64,000 nt of DNA, from positions 14,689,639 through 14,753,638 of the forward strand of contig CM054062.1 of the NCBI GenBank assembly GCA_028641055.1, written 5' to 3'. The translations under genes were made by a program, and so were the position numbers. The number at the start of each line of letters is the position of its first letter. Positions within the stretch are counted from its first letter, which is position 1. Below the pieces are notes generated by a model that was not told where the DNA came from, made no database searches, and was given only the letters and a program-made list of their open reading frames with translations. The stretch comes from Alopecurus myosuroides (Eukaryota; Streptophyta; Magnoliopsida; Poales; Poaceae). Below are positions 12,476 through 25,319 of the stretch, piece after piece.

Positions 12476-15400
12476 TGTAACATCCACCTTTTTGTAATAA
12501 AGTGGTTGTGTGTTCGTGGTTGTGTTCATGTCATGTCATGCATGCATTTTTGAACCTAAGTTGTGTTTAAAACAAGTGCACCAAAATTTAATACCGGAGT
12601 TTATCGAAATCACTTAAAAGTGCCACATTAAAACGATGGTTTAAAATGGTGCAATTTTTGCAAACCAAAAATATGTTGAGGTTGTAATTTTAACAAGGAT
12701 TCCAAAAATGATTTTTGCCAATTTTTATTAATTACAGAAAAGTCCTCAAAATATGTTTTAAGTTGCTGTTTTAAAGGAGCAGGGACCTCTTTGCAGTTTC
12801 TGTCGTTTCAGGGGGGTATCCGGAAAACCCCTTTTGTCATCTTCTTCCTTGGACAGAGACAGTGGGCAGCGAGCTTGAGCACGTCGCCGCCTTCCCCTGC
12901 CACCTCCTGCTTCTTGCCGCGCGGATAGCTTCACAGGAGACGTCTGCATCGATGCTTCCCCTCGCAAACCCTCTCCTATCCTCATTCTCTCTGTATCTCC
13001 CACGTACAGGAAGGCCGCGCCCGACCGAACCCTAACCGCCGCCGTCCGCCGCTCCCCGCCGACGTTCCGGCCGCCCTCAGCCCCGCCGAGCACCTCGCCG
13101 GCTCCGCCACCCCTTCGTCGTCCTCCTCGAGGAGAATCAGTAGCAGGGACGCCCCATGAGGCCTTCGATTTTGCGCCGGAACCCGGCACGGCCGCCGCCG
13201 GAATTGGCTCGCCGCCGGCCATCTCCTCCCCGCCTCGCCTCCCTGGCTCCGCCATCAGCTTCACGGTAACCTCACGAACCCGCTGCTGCCCTCGCCTCGC
13301 TCCCTCCCCCTCCGGTTCTCTTCCCCGCCGCCAACCTCCATCCGCCGCCGCCGCCGAGCTCGCCGGCGAGCTCTCCGGCCACCTCCCGGCGAGCCGCGAG
13401 CATCCCCAGCTCCCTCTCGGTCTCCTCTAGCGCGTGGTCTAGTTGGATTCGAAAATCGCGCACCAATTCGATGAATTGCTCAGCGTCTGTGCCAATTTGG
13501 CCTCGGATGATGTCATAGCGACATCATGCCCACATCACCAGGCAGTTTTCCTATTATTTCAGTTAAATGAAAATGTTCTGACAGATGGGCCCCACTGCTG
13601 TTTAAAATTTCAGAAAAAGAGCTAATCTTATAAATGCTATATCTTTTAATTGGTACATCAGAAAAATATGTTCAATATACCAAAATGCTCAGAAAAATGT
13701 AATCTACATGTTCATATCATTTTCACACATTTTTGACAATGTTGAATTTTGAGTATTATTTAAATCATTTAAAATAAAGAAAATAAGTTTTTATTCAAGA
13801 AAATTAGAAAATTGCAAGTTATATGTCAAAATGCTTAGAATTTCAAATGCAACCTAGTTATGGTGTTCTCAACCCTATTTGAGCACTTTAACTTGTCGCA
13901 CCTCTAGGTTTTGCCCGAATCGGCCTCCGAGGTTCACTTCGGGACTAAAATTCACTAAAGCTGTTTTCTTAACATATGAACCCTAGCAACCCATGAACCA
14001 TGTTTAGGGATTCTCTTTAATGCATTCAAATGTTCATGCATACATATTGAGCATTGCATCGATGCCTGTTTTGAGTGTTGTTTTCTTTCTTTCCGGTGTT
14101 TGCTTCTATCGGTAGACCTCGAATCCGGAGTGAAGTTCGACACCCCTCTTGCCGAATACTTGGTCTAAACAACCAAGTCAAGCACTTATTCCTTGAAGCT
14201 TTCTCTGGTTTTCTTGAAGCAAGGCAAGCATAACCTCTTATCTGCCCATATATGTTTTCGAGGTGTTTTCCTTCTCGTACGATGCATGCTTTACAAAGTA
14301 TTTTGAGTCAATAGATAGAGTTATCCTATTTAGTTGCATAAACCAAATATCATGATTCCATGTTCCTAGCTGACATAGGATTTGTTTGTGTGTATCGCCA
14401 AAGCCTCAAATATGCCATGCTTAGTCATACATGCCTGTTGATCTCTGCTCCATCCGGTTGATGAATCAGAGTTACGAAATGAATCTAATATGACAGGATG
14501 ACGTGGTAAGGTTTGAGATGTGTGGTTAATATGATTAAAAGGCTTGGATGAGTTGCCACATGGAATGTGGTGATTTTCCTCGTTCATGCCCCTAGGAGCG
14601 AGTTCTCGCCTTTGAAGCCAAGACTGATCGTGCAACCACACGGGGATTGGATTCCCCCTCGGTTTCAACTTGTCTAGTTTGTTCCATGAGTTGCCTAGTT
14701 CGGGCGTTCCATTTGGATTTGCTGGGGATATTAAAACGTTTTCAAAACAAGGACGTGGTGGTGTATCGGCGCTCTGCGGGAAGGTAACCGTCGAGCATTG
14801 CGCACAACGATAGAGACCCGGCAGGAGATGGCCACTCCCTATTGGCGGTCCATCTCTACTCGGAGCGACTCATGGAATAGGCGAAGCAAGGGAAAGATCG
14901 TGGTCAGCCACCCTCTGCCGGCACATCGTCGGAATTGTGCCAATAGCTTGGCATTAAGAGTCGGTTGATACGTGTGGGTAAAGTTGTACACCCCTGCAGG
15001 GTTTAATCTTTTCGAAAAGCCGTGTCCGCGGTTAAGGACAACTTGGTGACGGATCCTGAGATCATAGATAACTTGAACATGACGTAAAAGATGTTGGCAA
15101 TGAATGTTTAGTTTTAAGAGGTGGTTCCAGTTTTCGGTGCTGAAGATGATGCTTCGAAGGTTCGGAAGGCAATACCCGAGGAAAGGGTATTCTTTTAAAA
15201 GATTTGTGAAAAACTTATCTTTCTCCCTCTATTCGAAACAAAGTTGGCTTTACGCAAAACAACCTTCATAAACCCTCTTTGAGCAAGCAGATATATAATA
15301 GGTTAGTTAAGTCTTGTTGAGTACCTCCCGTACTCATGTTTGCTTCAATTTGGTTCAGGTGGAGTTCCATACCTTCGGTGGTGTTTCAACGTGGACATCG

Positions 15401-16036
15401 ACAGATAGTTTGGGGTTTCCCAGGTAGCAGCCTGGAATCTATGGGCTGGGACGTCGCCTTATGTTGCGGCCTCTTAGGCCTTTTTGGTTCTTGTTGATTA
15501 GCAACATAATTTGCTTTCCGTTGTCTGATGTAATGTTGGGTCGTGTGACCTCTGTTTGTAAGCTACTCTAGTATTACTTGCTTAATAAAGCTTCATGTTT
15601 AGAGTACTGCTTTGATCGGTTGTTGGTTTCGAGCTCATTGTTATACAGTTTTGGCTATGCCTGCATAGTTGTCGCAGTCGAGGGGTTGTGGAGCCGATGA
15701 TCCATGTCCGAGCCCGCCTGTCGATTTGATCGGCCTGGGCGAGGTAACCCCAGTAACCCTTGATTGTTGTTGCACTTTCTGGACACATAGCAGCTCTGTA
15801 TAGCTTTGGTCCCGTTCCTTCAGTTTCATCCGACTCGTGGACACTTGGATATGCATAATTGGTTATGACTAGCATGGACACAAGGAGTAGTAGACCGGGG
15901 ATCCGGACTACGTGCCGATGAATCCGGTCTGCCTGCCGTTGTTTGTTGCGGCCGGGGCTGGTAACCCTGAAGCCCTTGTGAGTTCATGGCTAGGAGCACA
16001 TAACAGTGTGTATATCTCTGGGTCCGGGGTCTGACA
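12476..16036 (+). repeat. 5' LTR of element A
   Basis: The LTR is TGTAAC...CTGACA, 3561 bp. A leading AT-rich part is followed by a GC-rich block (about 12890-13440) holding a telo-box-like AACCCTAAC (13028-13036) and a CACG-GTAACC donor-like site (13265/13266), then an AT-rich part, a conserved palindromic block (CCCTGCAGGG 14992-15001; CTTTTCGAAAAG 15008-15019), hairpins GGCCT-CTT-AGGCC (15468-15480) and GGTC-GTGT-GACC (15539-15550), and an AATAAA signal near 15582. ORFs in the GC-rich block (e.g. 12758-13264 minus) occur identically in the 3' LTR and show no domain I recognise. Confidence 0.93.
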
Positions 16037-16041
16037 AGAGT

Positions 16042-16053
16042 TGGTATCAGAGC
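16042..16053 (+). other. Primer binding site of element A
   Basis: TGGTATCAGAGC is complementary to the initiator Met tRNA 3' end and starts 6 bases after the LTR end. The leader from here to the gag ATG at 16449 (about 400 nt) holds no ORF I would call. Confidence 0.93.
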
Positions 16054-16448
16054 AGGACTGCCTGTAGGAAAACCCTTGCTATTGGTCGATGTTGAGTCTA
16101 GAGTTTGTGAAAACTATTTTTGAAATGACAAATGAGTTATGAAAACCTTCTTAGGGTTCTTTTTACTCCTTACCTGGTATCGCTCTAAATCTGAGTCACC
16201 GTATCTCATTTGGTTTCAAATGTTTTCCTCTCACCTGTTAACTTCAAAGTTAGGAGAAAAATCGTTGGGTGTTTTTCCTAGTACTCCGTGTCAGGTTGCT
16301 AATGTTCTCAGAATTTCCAAGTTACCTCCTTTGGTCTAAATTGTTGTTTCCTTTGGACTTCAACTGATCCATATCAAGTCGTGAATCTTTCTGTTGCATT
16401 GTTTCCCATGGGAGTGTTTTCTCATGGTTCCGTTTCTTTGTACTCAGG

Positions 16449-19400
16449 ATGTCCGGGAGTATTCAAGATTCCGTTGAAAGTGGTCATATCGAGGGAGAGT
16501 CTTCATCTTCCTTAATGACGCAAGTTCTTCAGGATATCGAGACCAACCGCCTGAGAAATGAACATCTCCTTGAGCGTGTGGCGCAAAACACTGAACGTCG
16601 TCACGACGAATGCGTTACATTTGGGGATTTAGTTCATGCTAAGCTTCCATCTTTCAACAGTCTTAAGGAACCCATCGATGCTGATGATTGGCTTCGTGCC
16701 ATCGAGCACAAATTTAACGCTCTTCATGTTCCAGAAAGTGACCGTGTGAACTTCGCCACCTATCAGCTAGAGGGTGAAGCTGGTTCATGGTGGGAAGGTT
16801 TCTTGGCGTTGCAATCACCGGGACATAAGGTTACTTGGGAGGAGTTCCGTAAAGAGTTCCGTGCTGCCCATGTTCCTGAGGCAGTTATGGACTCCAAAAG
16901 AAAAGAGTTCCTGGATCTGACCCAGGGACAGATGGATGTTGGAACTTACGGGCGTGAATTCACCCGTTTGGCTCGTTATGCACCCCGAGATGTTGCAGAT
17001 GATGCGGATAAACAAGAGTTGTTCCGCAAGGGTCTGGATTCCGGAGTTCGCTATGAGCTATTGTCTTTCCAGTTTCCAACCTTCCAGGACCTTTATAATC
17101 ATGTTCTTATCTTGGAGCGTGGCAAAAAGGAAATGGAAACTTCTTTGAAGCAGAGTTCTGGAGAGTCACGTGCGTCTTCTTCTGGTTCCAAGAAGCGTCG
17201 TGTGTTCGTTCCGTACAGTGCCATTCCATATCCATCAGTTGTTCAACAAGGTCACCTTGGTGGGCAATCCAGAGTTGTTGGTGGTAAGAAACGGCTGGTG
17301 ACATGTCATGTATGTGATGAACTTGGCCATTACTCCGACAAATGTCCTCAGAGGACACCTTCTGCACTTCAGTCCGTTCCTACACGTGTTGTTAACCGTG
17401 GTCGTTTGAACCATGTTCTGATTGAAGAAGCTCAGAAAGCACCTGATGTCGTGTTGGGAATGCTTCGTGTCAATTTAGCTCCAGCCTCCGTTCTGTTTGA
17501 TTCCGGAGCGTCACACTCATGTGTATCAAGAGCTTTTGTGGTGTTGCATGACATACCTCTTGTGAGTATGGTTCCTCCGTTAATAATTTCCACCCCAGGG
17601 TCCTTCTGCTGGTCTAATCAGTGTTGCCCTGGTGTCCCAATTGAAATTGGAGGTTTGGTGTTTCTTTCTACACTTGTCATCGTGGACTCAGATGATATCA
17701 ATGTCATACTGGGCATGGACTGGTTGTCAACACATCATGCCATGATTGACTGTGCAGCCAAGTCTGTTACCTTGATTCATCCTTATGGTCAGACAACTCG
17801 GTTGTTGTTTCCTTGTGGGACAGTTCAACCACAGCCATGTCCTCAGCTCAATGCAATCGAAGTTCGACCATCTCTCAATATTCATGAGGTACCAGTGGTG
17901 TGTAAGTTTCCGGATGTCTTCCCGGAAGAGCTTCATGGTATGCATCATGGTTATTCAGTGGAGTTTGTTGTTGAACTAATTCCTGGAGTGGCTCCTACTT
18001 CTGAAAGACCATACCATATGTCTCTAGAAGAGTTGGTTGAGTTGAAGAAGCAAATAGAGGAGTCAGAAGGGAAATGTTTCCCTCAGGCCAACACATCTTC
18101 TTGTGGGTGTCCTACACTCTTCGTCATGAAGAAGGATACCACAGTTCCCCAGCTGGCCAGTGAAAATTGTCCGTTCAATGATGTGGCAATAAAGCACAAG
18201 TGTTCTCTTCCTCGGACAAATGATTTGTTTGACCGTATGATTGGTGCCACTGTTTTCTCCAAGATACACTTAAGTCTGGGTTATCATCAACTTCAGACCA
18301 GGTCCGGGAATGTTTCTAAAACGGTTGTCAAAACTCGTTATGGTCTTTACGAGTACACTGTTATGTTTCCCGAACTCTCCAACGCTCCAACCATGTTGAT
18401 GGGGTTTATGAAATCCATTTTCATGGAGTATATTGACAAGTTCGTTGTGGTTTACCTCGACGATGTTATAATCTATTCCAAGTCCGAAGAAGAACATGTT
18501 GAACATCTTCGGCTAGCTTTGACAAAGCTTCGTGAGCGTCGTCTCTATGCCAAATTCTCCAGATGTGAGTTCTGGTTGAAAGAGCTCATATTTCTAGGCT
18601 ATGTCCTATCTGCTGAAGGAGTTGCAGTTCTCCCTAACAAAGTTCAAGCCATATTGGATTGGGAGTCACCTAAGTCCATCAAAGAGGTTCGAAACTTCCT
18701 CGAACTTATCGGTTGTTATCACCGCTCTGTTGAAGGTTTCTCCAAAGCTGCCAAACCAGTGACTGATCTTCTTAAGAAAGATAAACAGTTTGTATGGTCA
18801 AGAATGGCAGAAGAGAGTTTCCGGTTGTTGAAAACCAAGTTGGCTAATGCTCCTATGCTTGTCCTTCCGGACACGCGCAAGGACTTCGTCATCTTCTGTG
18901 ATGCCTCTCGTCAAGGTATTGATTGTGGTCTATTGCAATATGGTCGTGTGGTTTCTTATGCTTCTCGACAACTGAAACCACATGAGCTCAAATATCCAAC
19001 TCATGCTCTTGAGTTAGCAGCTGTTGTGTATGCCTTGAAACAATGGCGTCTTTATCTGCTTGGAAATCAATGTGAGTTCTACTTCCACCAGCAGAGTTTC
19101 AGATATCTTTTTACCCAACCAGATCTGAGTCTCAGACAAAAGAGATGGTTGGAATTAGTCAAAGAACCCAATGTGGAGGTCAATTGTCAAATTAATAAAG
19201 GTAAAGCCGTGGCTGACACGACAATCCAGAAGTCTTACTGTAACAGCTTGATGATACAGCAAGATCAACCTTCTCTCCATAAAGAGTTCTCCAAGCTCAA
19301 TCTTGAGGTTGTTCCCTCTGGTTATCTGGTTAATCCAGAAGTGAAACCATCCTTTGAACATCAAATCAAAGATGCCCAAAAGCGGGATCTAAGCATTACC

Positions 19401-20786
19401 TTGGTCAAGAGAAAGATTTCTCGTGGAATTCCTACATGTTTCTCTGTTGATGATCAAGGTACCGTTTATTTTGGTGAACGTATTGTTGTGCCGAAGAAAC
19501 GGAGTCTGAAACAACTTATCCTCCGTGAAGCCCATGAGTCACTTCTCTCTGTTCATCCTGGTAGCACCAAAATGTACCGTGATCTACGTCAAAGGTTCTG
19601 GTGGACCAAGATGAAGCGAGATATCGCTCAATTTGTGGCTGAATGCGACGTTTGTCGTCGTGCTAAAGCCTAACATCAAAGACCAGTTGCTACTCTCTAC
19701 CCCACACCTATTCCTGTTTGGAAGTGGGATGAAGTTGAGATGACTTTCATTGTTGGTCTTCCAAGAAATGATCAGGGACACACCGCTATCTGGGTAGTGA
19801 TTGATCGTCTGTCAAAGGTTGCTCATTTTGTTCCTATCCATCAGGGCATCAATGCTAAACAACTGGCAGATTTATATGTCTCTCAGATAATACCTCTTCA
19901 TGGTGTTCCTAAGAAGATCCTTTTCGATCATGGAAATCTGTTTACTTCCAAAGGCTGGGCAAGTTTCAAGCAAGCTATGGGAAGTCGTATACACTTCACC
20001 ATAATCTATCAGTCATCCCGTAATGATCACCTCGGGAGTCTGAATCAAACTCTTGAAGACATGCTTCGAGCTTGTGTTGTATCCTTCGGTAATGATTGGG
20101 AGAAATGTCTTCCATCTGCCGAGTTCGTTTATAACAATTGTTTCCAAGTTATCTTAGCCAAAGCTCCGTTTGAAGTTCTCTACAATCGAAGCTGTTCAAT
20201 TCCGTTAAATTGGTCAGAAACCGGTGAAAGACAGTTCTTTGGACCAAAGAATCTGATCAATGAGACCGAAGAAACAGTTCGTACCATCCGTGAACATCTG
20301 AAAGCTGCTCAGTCTCGTCAGAAGAGTTATGGTGACCGTCAACAAGATATTCGTTATGATATCGGCGGACAAGCCTATCTTCGAGTCACACCTTTGAAGG
20401 GTGTTCATCATGAGGTCTTGAAGGGAAAGTTACCGCCTCGCTATGTTGGTCCTTTCCCTGTTCTTGCAAAAAGTGGGAATTTTGCTTATCATCTCCATCT
20501 ACCTTCAACGTTCCCATGGGTTCATGCTGCATTCCATGTCTCACAACTCCATCGTTGCTTCAAAGATTCCAACCGTGGTGTTGATCATGAAACCATTGAT
20601 CTCAAGGATGATCTGACCTACCGAGAATGTCCTGTCCGTATCCTCGAGGCAGCTGAACGAAAGATTCGATGCCGAAGCATCAAGTGCCTCAAAGTTCAGT
20701 GGTCTCGTCATTCTGAAGCTGAAGCAACCTGGGAACGAGAAGATCGTTTACGATCTGAGTACCCGTCCTTCTTTGCTAAAACCTAG
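16449..20786 (+). pseudogene. gag-pol: Gag-Pol polyprotein of element A: near-open frame, catalytic residues lost
   Basis: The frame runs from ATG 16449 to the stop at 20784-20786, about 1445 codons, interrupted only by TAA at 19671-19673. Gag domain: DADDWLRAIE near residue 78, ATYQLEGEAGSWWEG, and YGREFTRLARYAP. A zinc knuckle CX2CX4HX4C (CHVCDELGHYSDKC) lies near residue 286, and protease FDSGASHS near residue 350. RT has YLDD at 669-672, but motif A reads KIHLSLGYHQ (His607 where D has Asp). RNase H has His880 in place of the Asp of SDHKSL. Integrase has HHCC-like CDVC, then Thr1099 for the first Asp, Asp1160 kept, and Gly1196 for Glu. A chromodomain with LKVQWSRH..ATWE is at the C-terminus. 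Gag and PR look sound; the enzymes look dead. A trans-mobilised element is the best reading. Confidence 0.92.
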
Positions 20787-20808
20787 GAATCTCGGGACGA
20801 GATTCTTG

Positions 20809-20820
20809 TAAGGGGGGTAG
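20809..20820 (+). other. Polypurine tract of element A
   Basis: TAAGGGGGGTAG lies three bases before the 3' LTR start and is the expected primer for plus-strand DNA synthesis. Confidence 0.85.
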
Positions 20821-20823
20821 ACT

Positions 20824-23800
20824 TGTAACATCCACCTTTTTGTAATAAAGTGGTTGTGTGTTCGTGGTTGTGTTCATGTCATGTCATGCATGCATTTTTG
20901 AACCTAAGTTGTGTTTAAAACAAGTGCACCAAAATTTAATACCGGAGTTTATCGAAATCACTTAAAAGTGCCACATTAAAACGATGGTTTAAAATGGTGC
21001 AATTTTTGCAAACCAAAAATATGTTGAGGTTGTAATTTTAACAAGGATTCCAAAAATGATTTTTGCCAATTTTTATTAATTACAGAAAAGTCCTCAAAAT
21101 ATGTTTTAAGTTGCTGTTTTAAAGGAGCAGGGACCTCTTTGCAGTTTCTGTCGTTTCAGGGGGGTATCCGGAAAACCCCTTTTGTCATCTTCTTCCTTGG
21201 ACAGAGACAGTGGGCAGCGAGCTTGAGCACGTCGCCGCCTTCCCCTGCCACCTCCTGCTTCTTGCCGCGCGGATAGCTTCACAGGAGACGTCTGCATCGA
21301 TGCTTCCCCTCGCAAACCCTCTCCTATCCTCATTCTCTCTGTATCTCCCACGTACAGGAAGGCCGCGCCCGACCGAACCCTAACCGCCGCCGTCCGCCGC
21401 TCCCCGCCGACGTTCCGGCCGCCCTCAGCCCCGCCGAGCACCTCGCCGGCTCCGCCACCCCTTCGTCGTCCTCCTCGAGGAGAATCAGTAGCAGGGACGC
21501 CCCATGAGGCCTTCGATTTTGCGCCGGAACCCGGCACGGCCGCCGCCGGAATTGGCTCGCCGCCGGCCATCTCCTCCCCGCCTCGCCTCCCTGGCTCCGC
21601 CATCAGCTTCACGGTAACCTCACGAACCCGCTGCTGCCCTCGCCTCGCTCCCTCCCCCTCCGGTTCTCTTCCCCGCCGCCAACCTCCATCCGCCGCCGCC
21701 GCCGAGCTCGCCGGCGAGCTCTCCGGCCACCTCCCGGCGAGCCGCGAGCATCCCCAGCTCCCTCTCGGTCTCCTCTAGCGCGTGGTCTAGTTGGATTCGA
21801 AAATCGCGCACCAATTCGATGAATTGCTCAGCGTCTGTGCCAATTTGGCCTCGGATGATGTCATAGCGACATCATGCCCACATCACCAGGCAGTTTTCCT
21901 ATTATTTCAGTTAAATGAAAATGTTCTGACAGATGGGCCCCACTGCTGTTTAAAATTTCAAAAAAAGAGCTAATCTTATAAATGCTATATCTTTTAATTG
22001 GTACATCAGAAAAATATGTTCAATATACCAAAATGCTCAGAAAAATGTAATCTACATGTTCATATCATTTTCACACATTTTTGACAATGTTGAATTTTGA
22101 GTATTATTTAAATCATTTAAAATAAAGAAAATAAGTTTTTATTCAAGAAAATTAGAAAATTGCAAGTTATATGTCAAAATGCTTAGAATTTCAAATGCAA
22201 CCTAGTTATGGTGTTCTCAACCCTATTTGAGCACTTTAACTTGTCGCACCTCTAGGTTTTGCCCGAATCGGCCTCCGAGGCTCACTTCGGGACTAAAATT
22301 CACTAAAGCTGTTTTCTTAACATATGAACCCTAGCAACCCATGAACCATGTTTAGGGATTCTCTTTAATGCATTCAAATGTTCATGCATACATATTGAGC
22401 ATTGCATCGATGCCTGTTTTGAGTGTTGTTTTCTTTCTTTCCGGTGTTTGCTTCTATCGGTAGACCTCGAATCCGGAGTGAAGTTCGACACCCCTCTTGC
22501 CGAATACTTGGTCTAAACAACCAAGTCAAGCACTTATTCCTTGAAGCTTTCTCTGGTTTTCTTGAAGCAAGGCAAGCATAACCTCTTATCTGCCCATATA
22601 TGTTTTCGAGGTGTTTTCCTTCTCGTACGATGCATGCTTTACAAAGTATTTTGAGTCAATAGATAGAGTTATCCTATTTAGTTGCATAAACCAAATATCA
22701 TGATTCCATGTTCCTAGCTGACATAGGATTTGTTTGTGTGTATCGCCAAAGCCTCAAATATGCCATGCTTAGTCATACATGCCTGTTGATCTCTGCTCCA
22801 TCCGGTTGATGAATCAGAGTTACGAAATGAATCTAATATGACAGGATGACGTGGTAAGGTTTGAGATGTGTGGTTAATATGATTAAAAGGCTTGGATGAG
22901 TTGCCACATGGAATGTGGTGATTTTCCTCGTTCATGCCCCTAGGAGCGAGTTCTCGCCTTTGAAGCCAAGACTGATCGTGCAACCACACGGGGATTGGAT
23001 TCCCCTCGGTTTCAACTTGTCTAGTTTGTTCCATGAGTTGCCTAGTTCGGGCGTTCCATTTGGATTTGCTGGGGATATTAAAACGTTTTCAAAACTAGGA
23101 CGTGGTGGTGTATCGGCGCTCTGCGGGAAGGTAACCGTCGAGCATTGCGCACAACGATAGAGACCCGGCAGGAGATGGCCACTCCCTATTGGCGGTCCAT
23201 CTCTACTCGGAGCGACTCATGGAATAGGCGAAGCAAGGGAAAGATCGTGGTCAGCCACCCTCTGCCGGCACATCGTCGGAATTGTGCCAATAGCTTGGCA
23301 TTAAGAGTCGGTTGATACGTGTGGGTAAAGTTGTACACCCCTGCAGGGTTTAATCTTTTCGAAAAGCCGTGTCCGCGGTTAAGGACAACTTGGTGACGGA
23401 TCCTGAGATCATAGATAACTTGAACATGACATAAAAGATGTTGGCAATGAATGTTTAGTTTTAAGAGGTGGTTCCAGTTTTCGGTGCTGAAGATGATGCT
23501 TCGAAGGTTCGGAAGGCAATACCCGAGGAAAGGGTATTCTTTTAAAAGATTTGTGAAAAACTTATCTTTCTCCCTCTATTCGAAACAAAGTTGGCTTTAC
23601 GCAAAACAACCTTCATAAACCCTCTTTGAGCAAGCAGATATATAATAGGTTAGTTAAGTCTTGTTGAGTACCTCCCGTACTCATGTTTGCTTCAATTTGG
23701 TTCAGGTGGAGTTCCATACCTTCGGTGGTGTTTCAACGTGGACATCGACGGATAGTTTGGGGTTTCCCAGGTAGCAGCCTGGAATCTATGGGCTGGGACG

Positions 23801-24383
23801 TCGCCTTATGTTGCGGCCTCTTAGGCCTTTTTGGTTCTTGTTGATTAGCAACATAATTTGCTTTCCGTTGTCTGATGTAATGTTGGGTCGTGTGACCTCT
23901 GTTTGTAAGCTACTCTAGTATTACTTGCTTAATAAAGCTTCATGTTTAGAGTACTGCTTTGATCGGTTGTTGGTTTCGAGCTCATTGTTATACAGTTTTG
24001 GCTATGCCTGCATAGTTGTCGCAGTCGAGGGGTTGTGGAGCCGATGATCCATGTCCGAGCCCGCCTGTCGATTTGATCGGCCTGGGCGAGGTAACCCCAG
24101 TAACCCTCGATTGTTGTTGCACTTTCTGGACACATAGCAACTCTGTATAGCTTTGGTCCCGTTCCTTCAGTTTCATCCGACTCGTGGACACTTGGATATG
24201 CATAATTGGTTATGACTAGCATGGACACAAGGAGTAGTAGACCGGGGATCCGGACTACGTGCCGATGAATCCGGTCTGCCTGCCGTTGTTTGTTGCGGCC
24301 GGGGCTGGTAACCCTGAAGCCCTTGTGAGTTCATGGCTAGGAGCACATAACAGTGTGTATATCTCTGGGTCCGGGGTCTGACA
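20824..24383 (+). repeat. 3' LTR of element A
   Basis: It is 3560 bp and nearly identical to 12476-16036; the one-base length difference is a C in the run near 14653 versus 23003. Other differences I counted include 22281 C for T, 23097 T for A and 23750 G for A. It ends CTGACA at 24383, followed by the ATTAG duplication. Confidence 0.93.
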
Positions 24384-24388
24384 ATTAG

Positions 24389-25319
24389 ACTTATGGTTTA
24401 AAAGTTATTGATTTTTAAAGTTTATTGCTTTATTCTGTTATTTAAAATGATTTTGGATTAACAGAAACTTGCAGAGGCATTTGGTACCGCACGGGTAGCT
24501 AGCCACAGACGCTGACCCGTGGGCCCTAGCCAGCGTGGCAGAAGGAACGCTTGCGTGGCCGTGGCTGTCACTGCAGCGTGGGCCACGCCTGTCAGCCCTA
24601 CAACGAAAAAAAGGTGTGGGGAATTAATCCCGCGAGGCCGCGATTCGAACCCGCGACCCCTCGCTCGCAAGTGTTAGACTGAACCAGTACGGTGAGTGAG
24701 CGTCGCTTGTCAGGTACAGAAGCGCGGGGAGGTTAAGGTTTCAGTGGAGGATCTGAAACTCTGACGACCAAACGCTTCCGCGGCTGACAGAGGAGCGCGG
24801 CTAAACGGCGGCGAGCTAGCACGCCGTGCTGCTGCGGTGGTTGCTGGAGGTGTGCAGATCGTGCAAGGGTGCGGTGCAGATACGTGAGCAAGCAGAGGGA
24901 GAGGGAAAGGGGCGCACGGTGGCTCACCAGGAGGTTGCCGTGGTGGTTCTGACGACGGAGGACTGCCGCGGAGGGAACGAGGACGGCGGCGAGGATCTGG
25001 TCGACGGCGTGCTTGGCGGCGGTGTTCAAACGCGAGCGGAGACCGAGGGGGTTTCGTTCCCACGCTCAGATAGGAGAGGGAAGCGGCATGGCGACGGCGG
25101 CGAGGGTGTATTCAGGCGGTGGTCGTCGGGGTGGAGATCAGAGAGGGGGAGAGCGACTGCGAGGAGAGAAAATGGAGGCGCGGCGCGGGGAGCGAGGGCC
25201 TAGGGGTTAGGGTTAGCTCCTAGGGTTCAGTGGGGATCTTATAGGGGGGTACGGGGTGCTGGTGGCCGCCGGAGTCGCGCGCGGTGCCGCGGTGGCGCCG
25301 GCCGATTTTCGTGCCGTAC
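24389..25319 (-). mobile_element. Gypsy LTR, subfamily X, 5' portion (right of element A), truncated
   Basis: This continues the minus-strand X LTR of 9650-12475 after the element A insertion. On its own strand it holds the TATA site (complement of 25239-25243), telo-box repeat, GC-rich block, a CTG-GTGAGC donor (24928/24927) and the tRNA-like module. It matches X until the GCCGTACT at about 25312-25319, then jumps to the 3' tail of a Y LTR. The first roughly 770 bp of the LTR are missing. ORFs here (e.g. 24826-25203 plus) recur in every X LTR copy and are not supported as genes. Confidence 0.85.
24643..24688 (-). other. tRNA-like box A/box B module in X LTR
   Basis: On the minus strand ACTGG is followed at +36 nt by GGGTTCGAAT, a good match to the pol III box B consensus GGTTCGANNCC. 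It is identical in spacing to 50311-50356. Confidence 0.55.

Larger units (their letters stand above)
12476..24383 (+). mobile_element. Complete gypsy element A (Tekay-like chromovirus), 11.9 kb
   Basis: The element has two direct LTRs of about 3.56 kb (12476-16036 and 20824-24383) that start TGTAACATCC and end CTGACA. Internal parts in order are a Met-tRNA primer site, gag-protease-RT-RNase H-integrase-chromodomain, and a polypurine tract. A 5-bp target duplication ATTAG flanks it (12471-12475 and 24384-24388), and joining the flanks restores an X LTR. By eye the LTRs differ at about eight positions (e.g. 13614 G/A, 13938 T/C), so insertion is recent in evolutionary terms. The single long reading frame has one stop (19671) but lacks key catalytic residues, so the element is probably non-autonomous. 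Confidence 0.95.

Noticed and set aside
12758..13466. Minus-strand ORFs of 168 and 64 codons, repeated at 21106-21814
   Set aside because: They are inside the two LTRs of element A, antisense to its transcript, and their duplication is explained by the LTR pair.
18063..18506. Minus-strand ORFs inside the pol of element A
   Set aside because: They are shadows of the sense coding frame.
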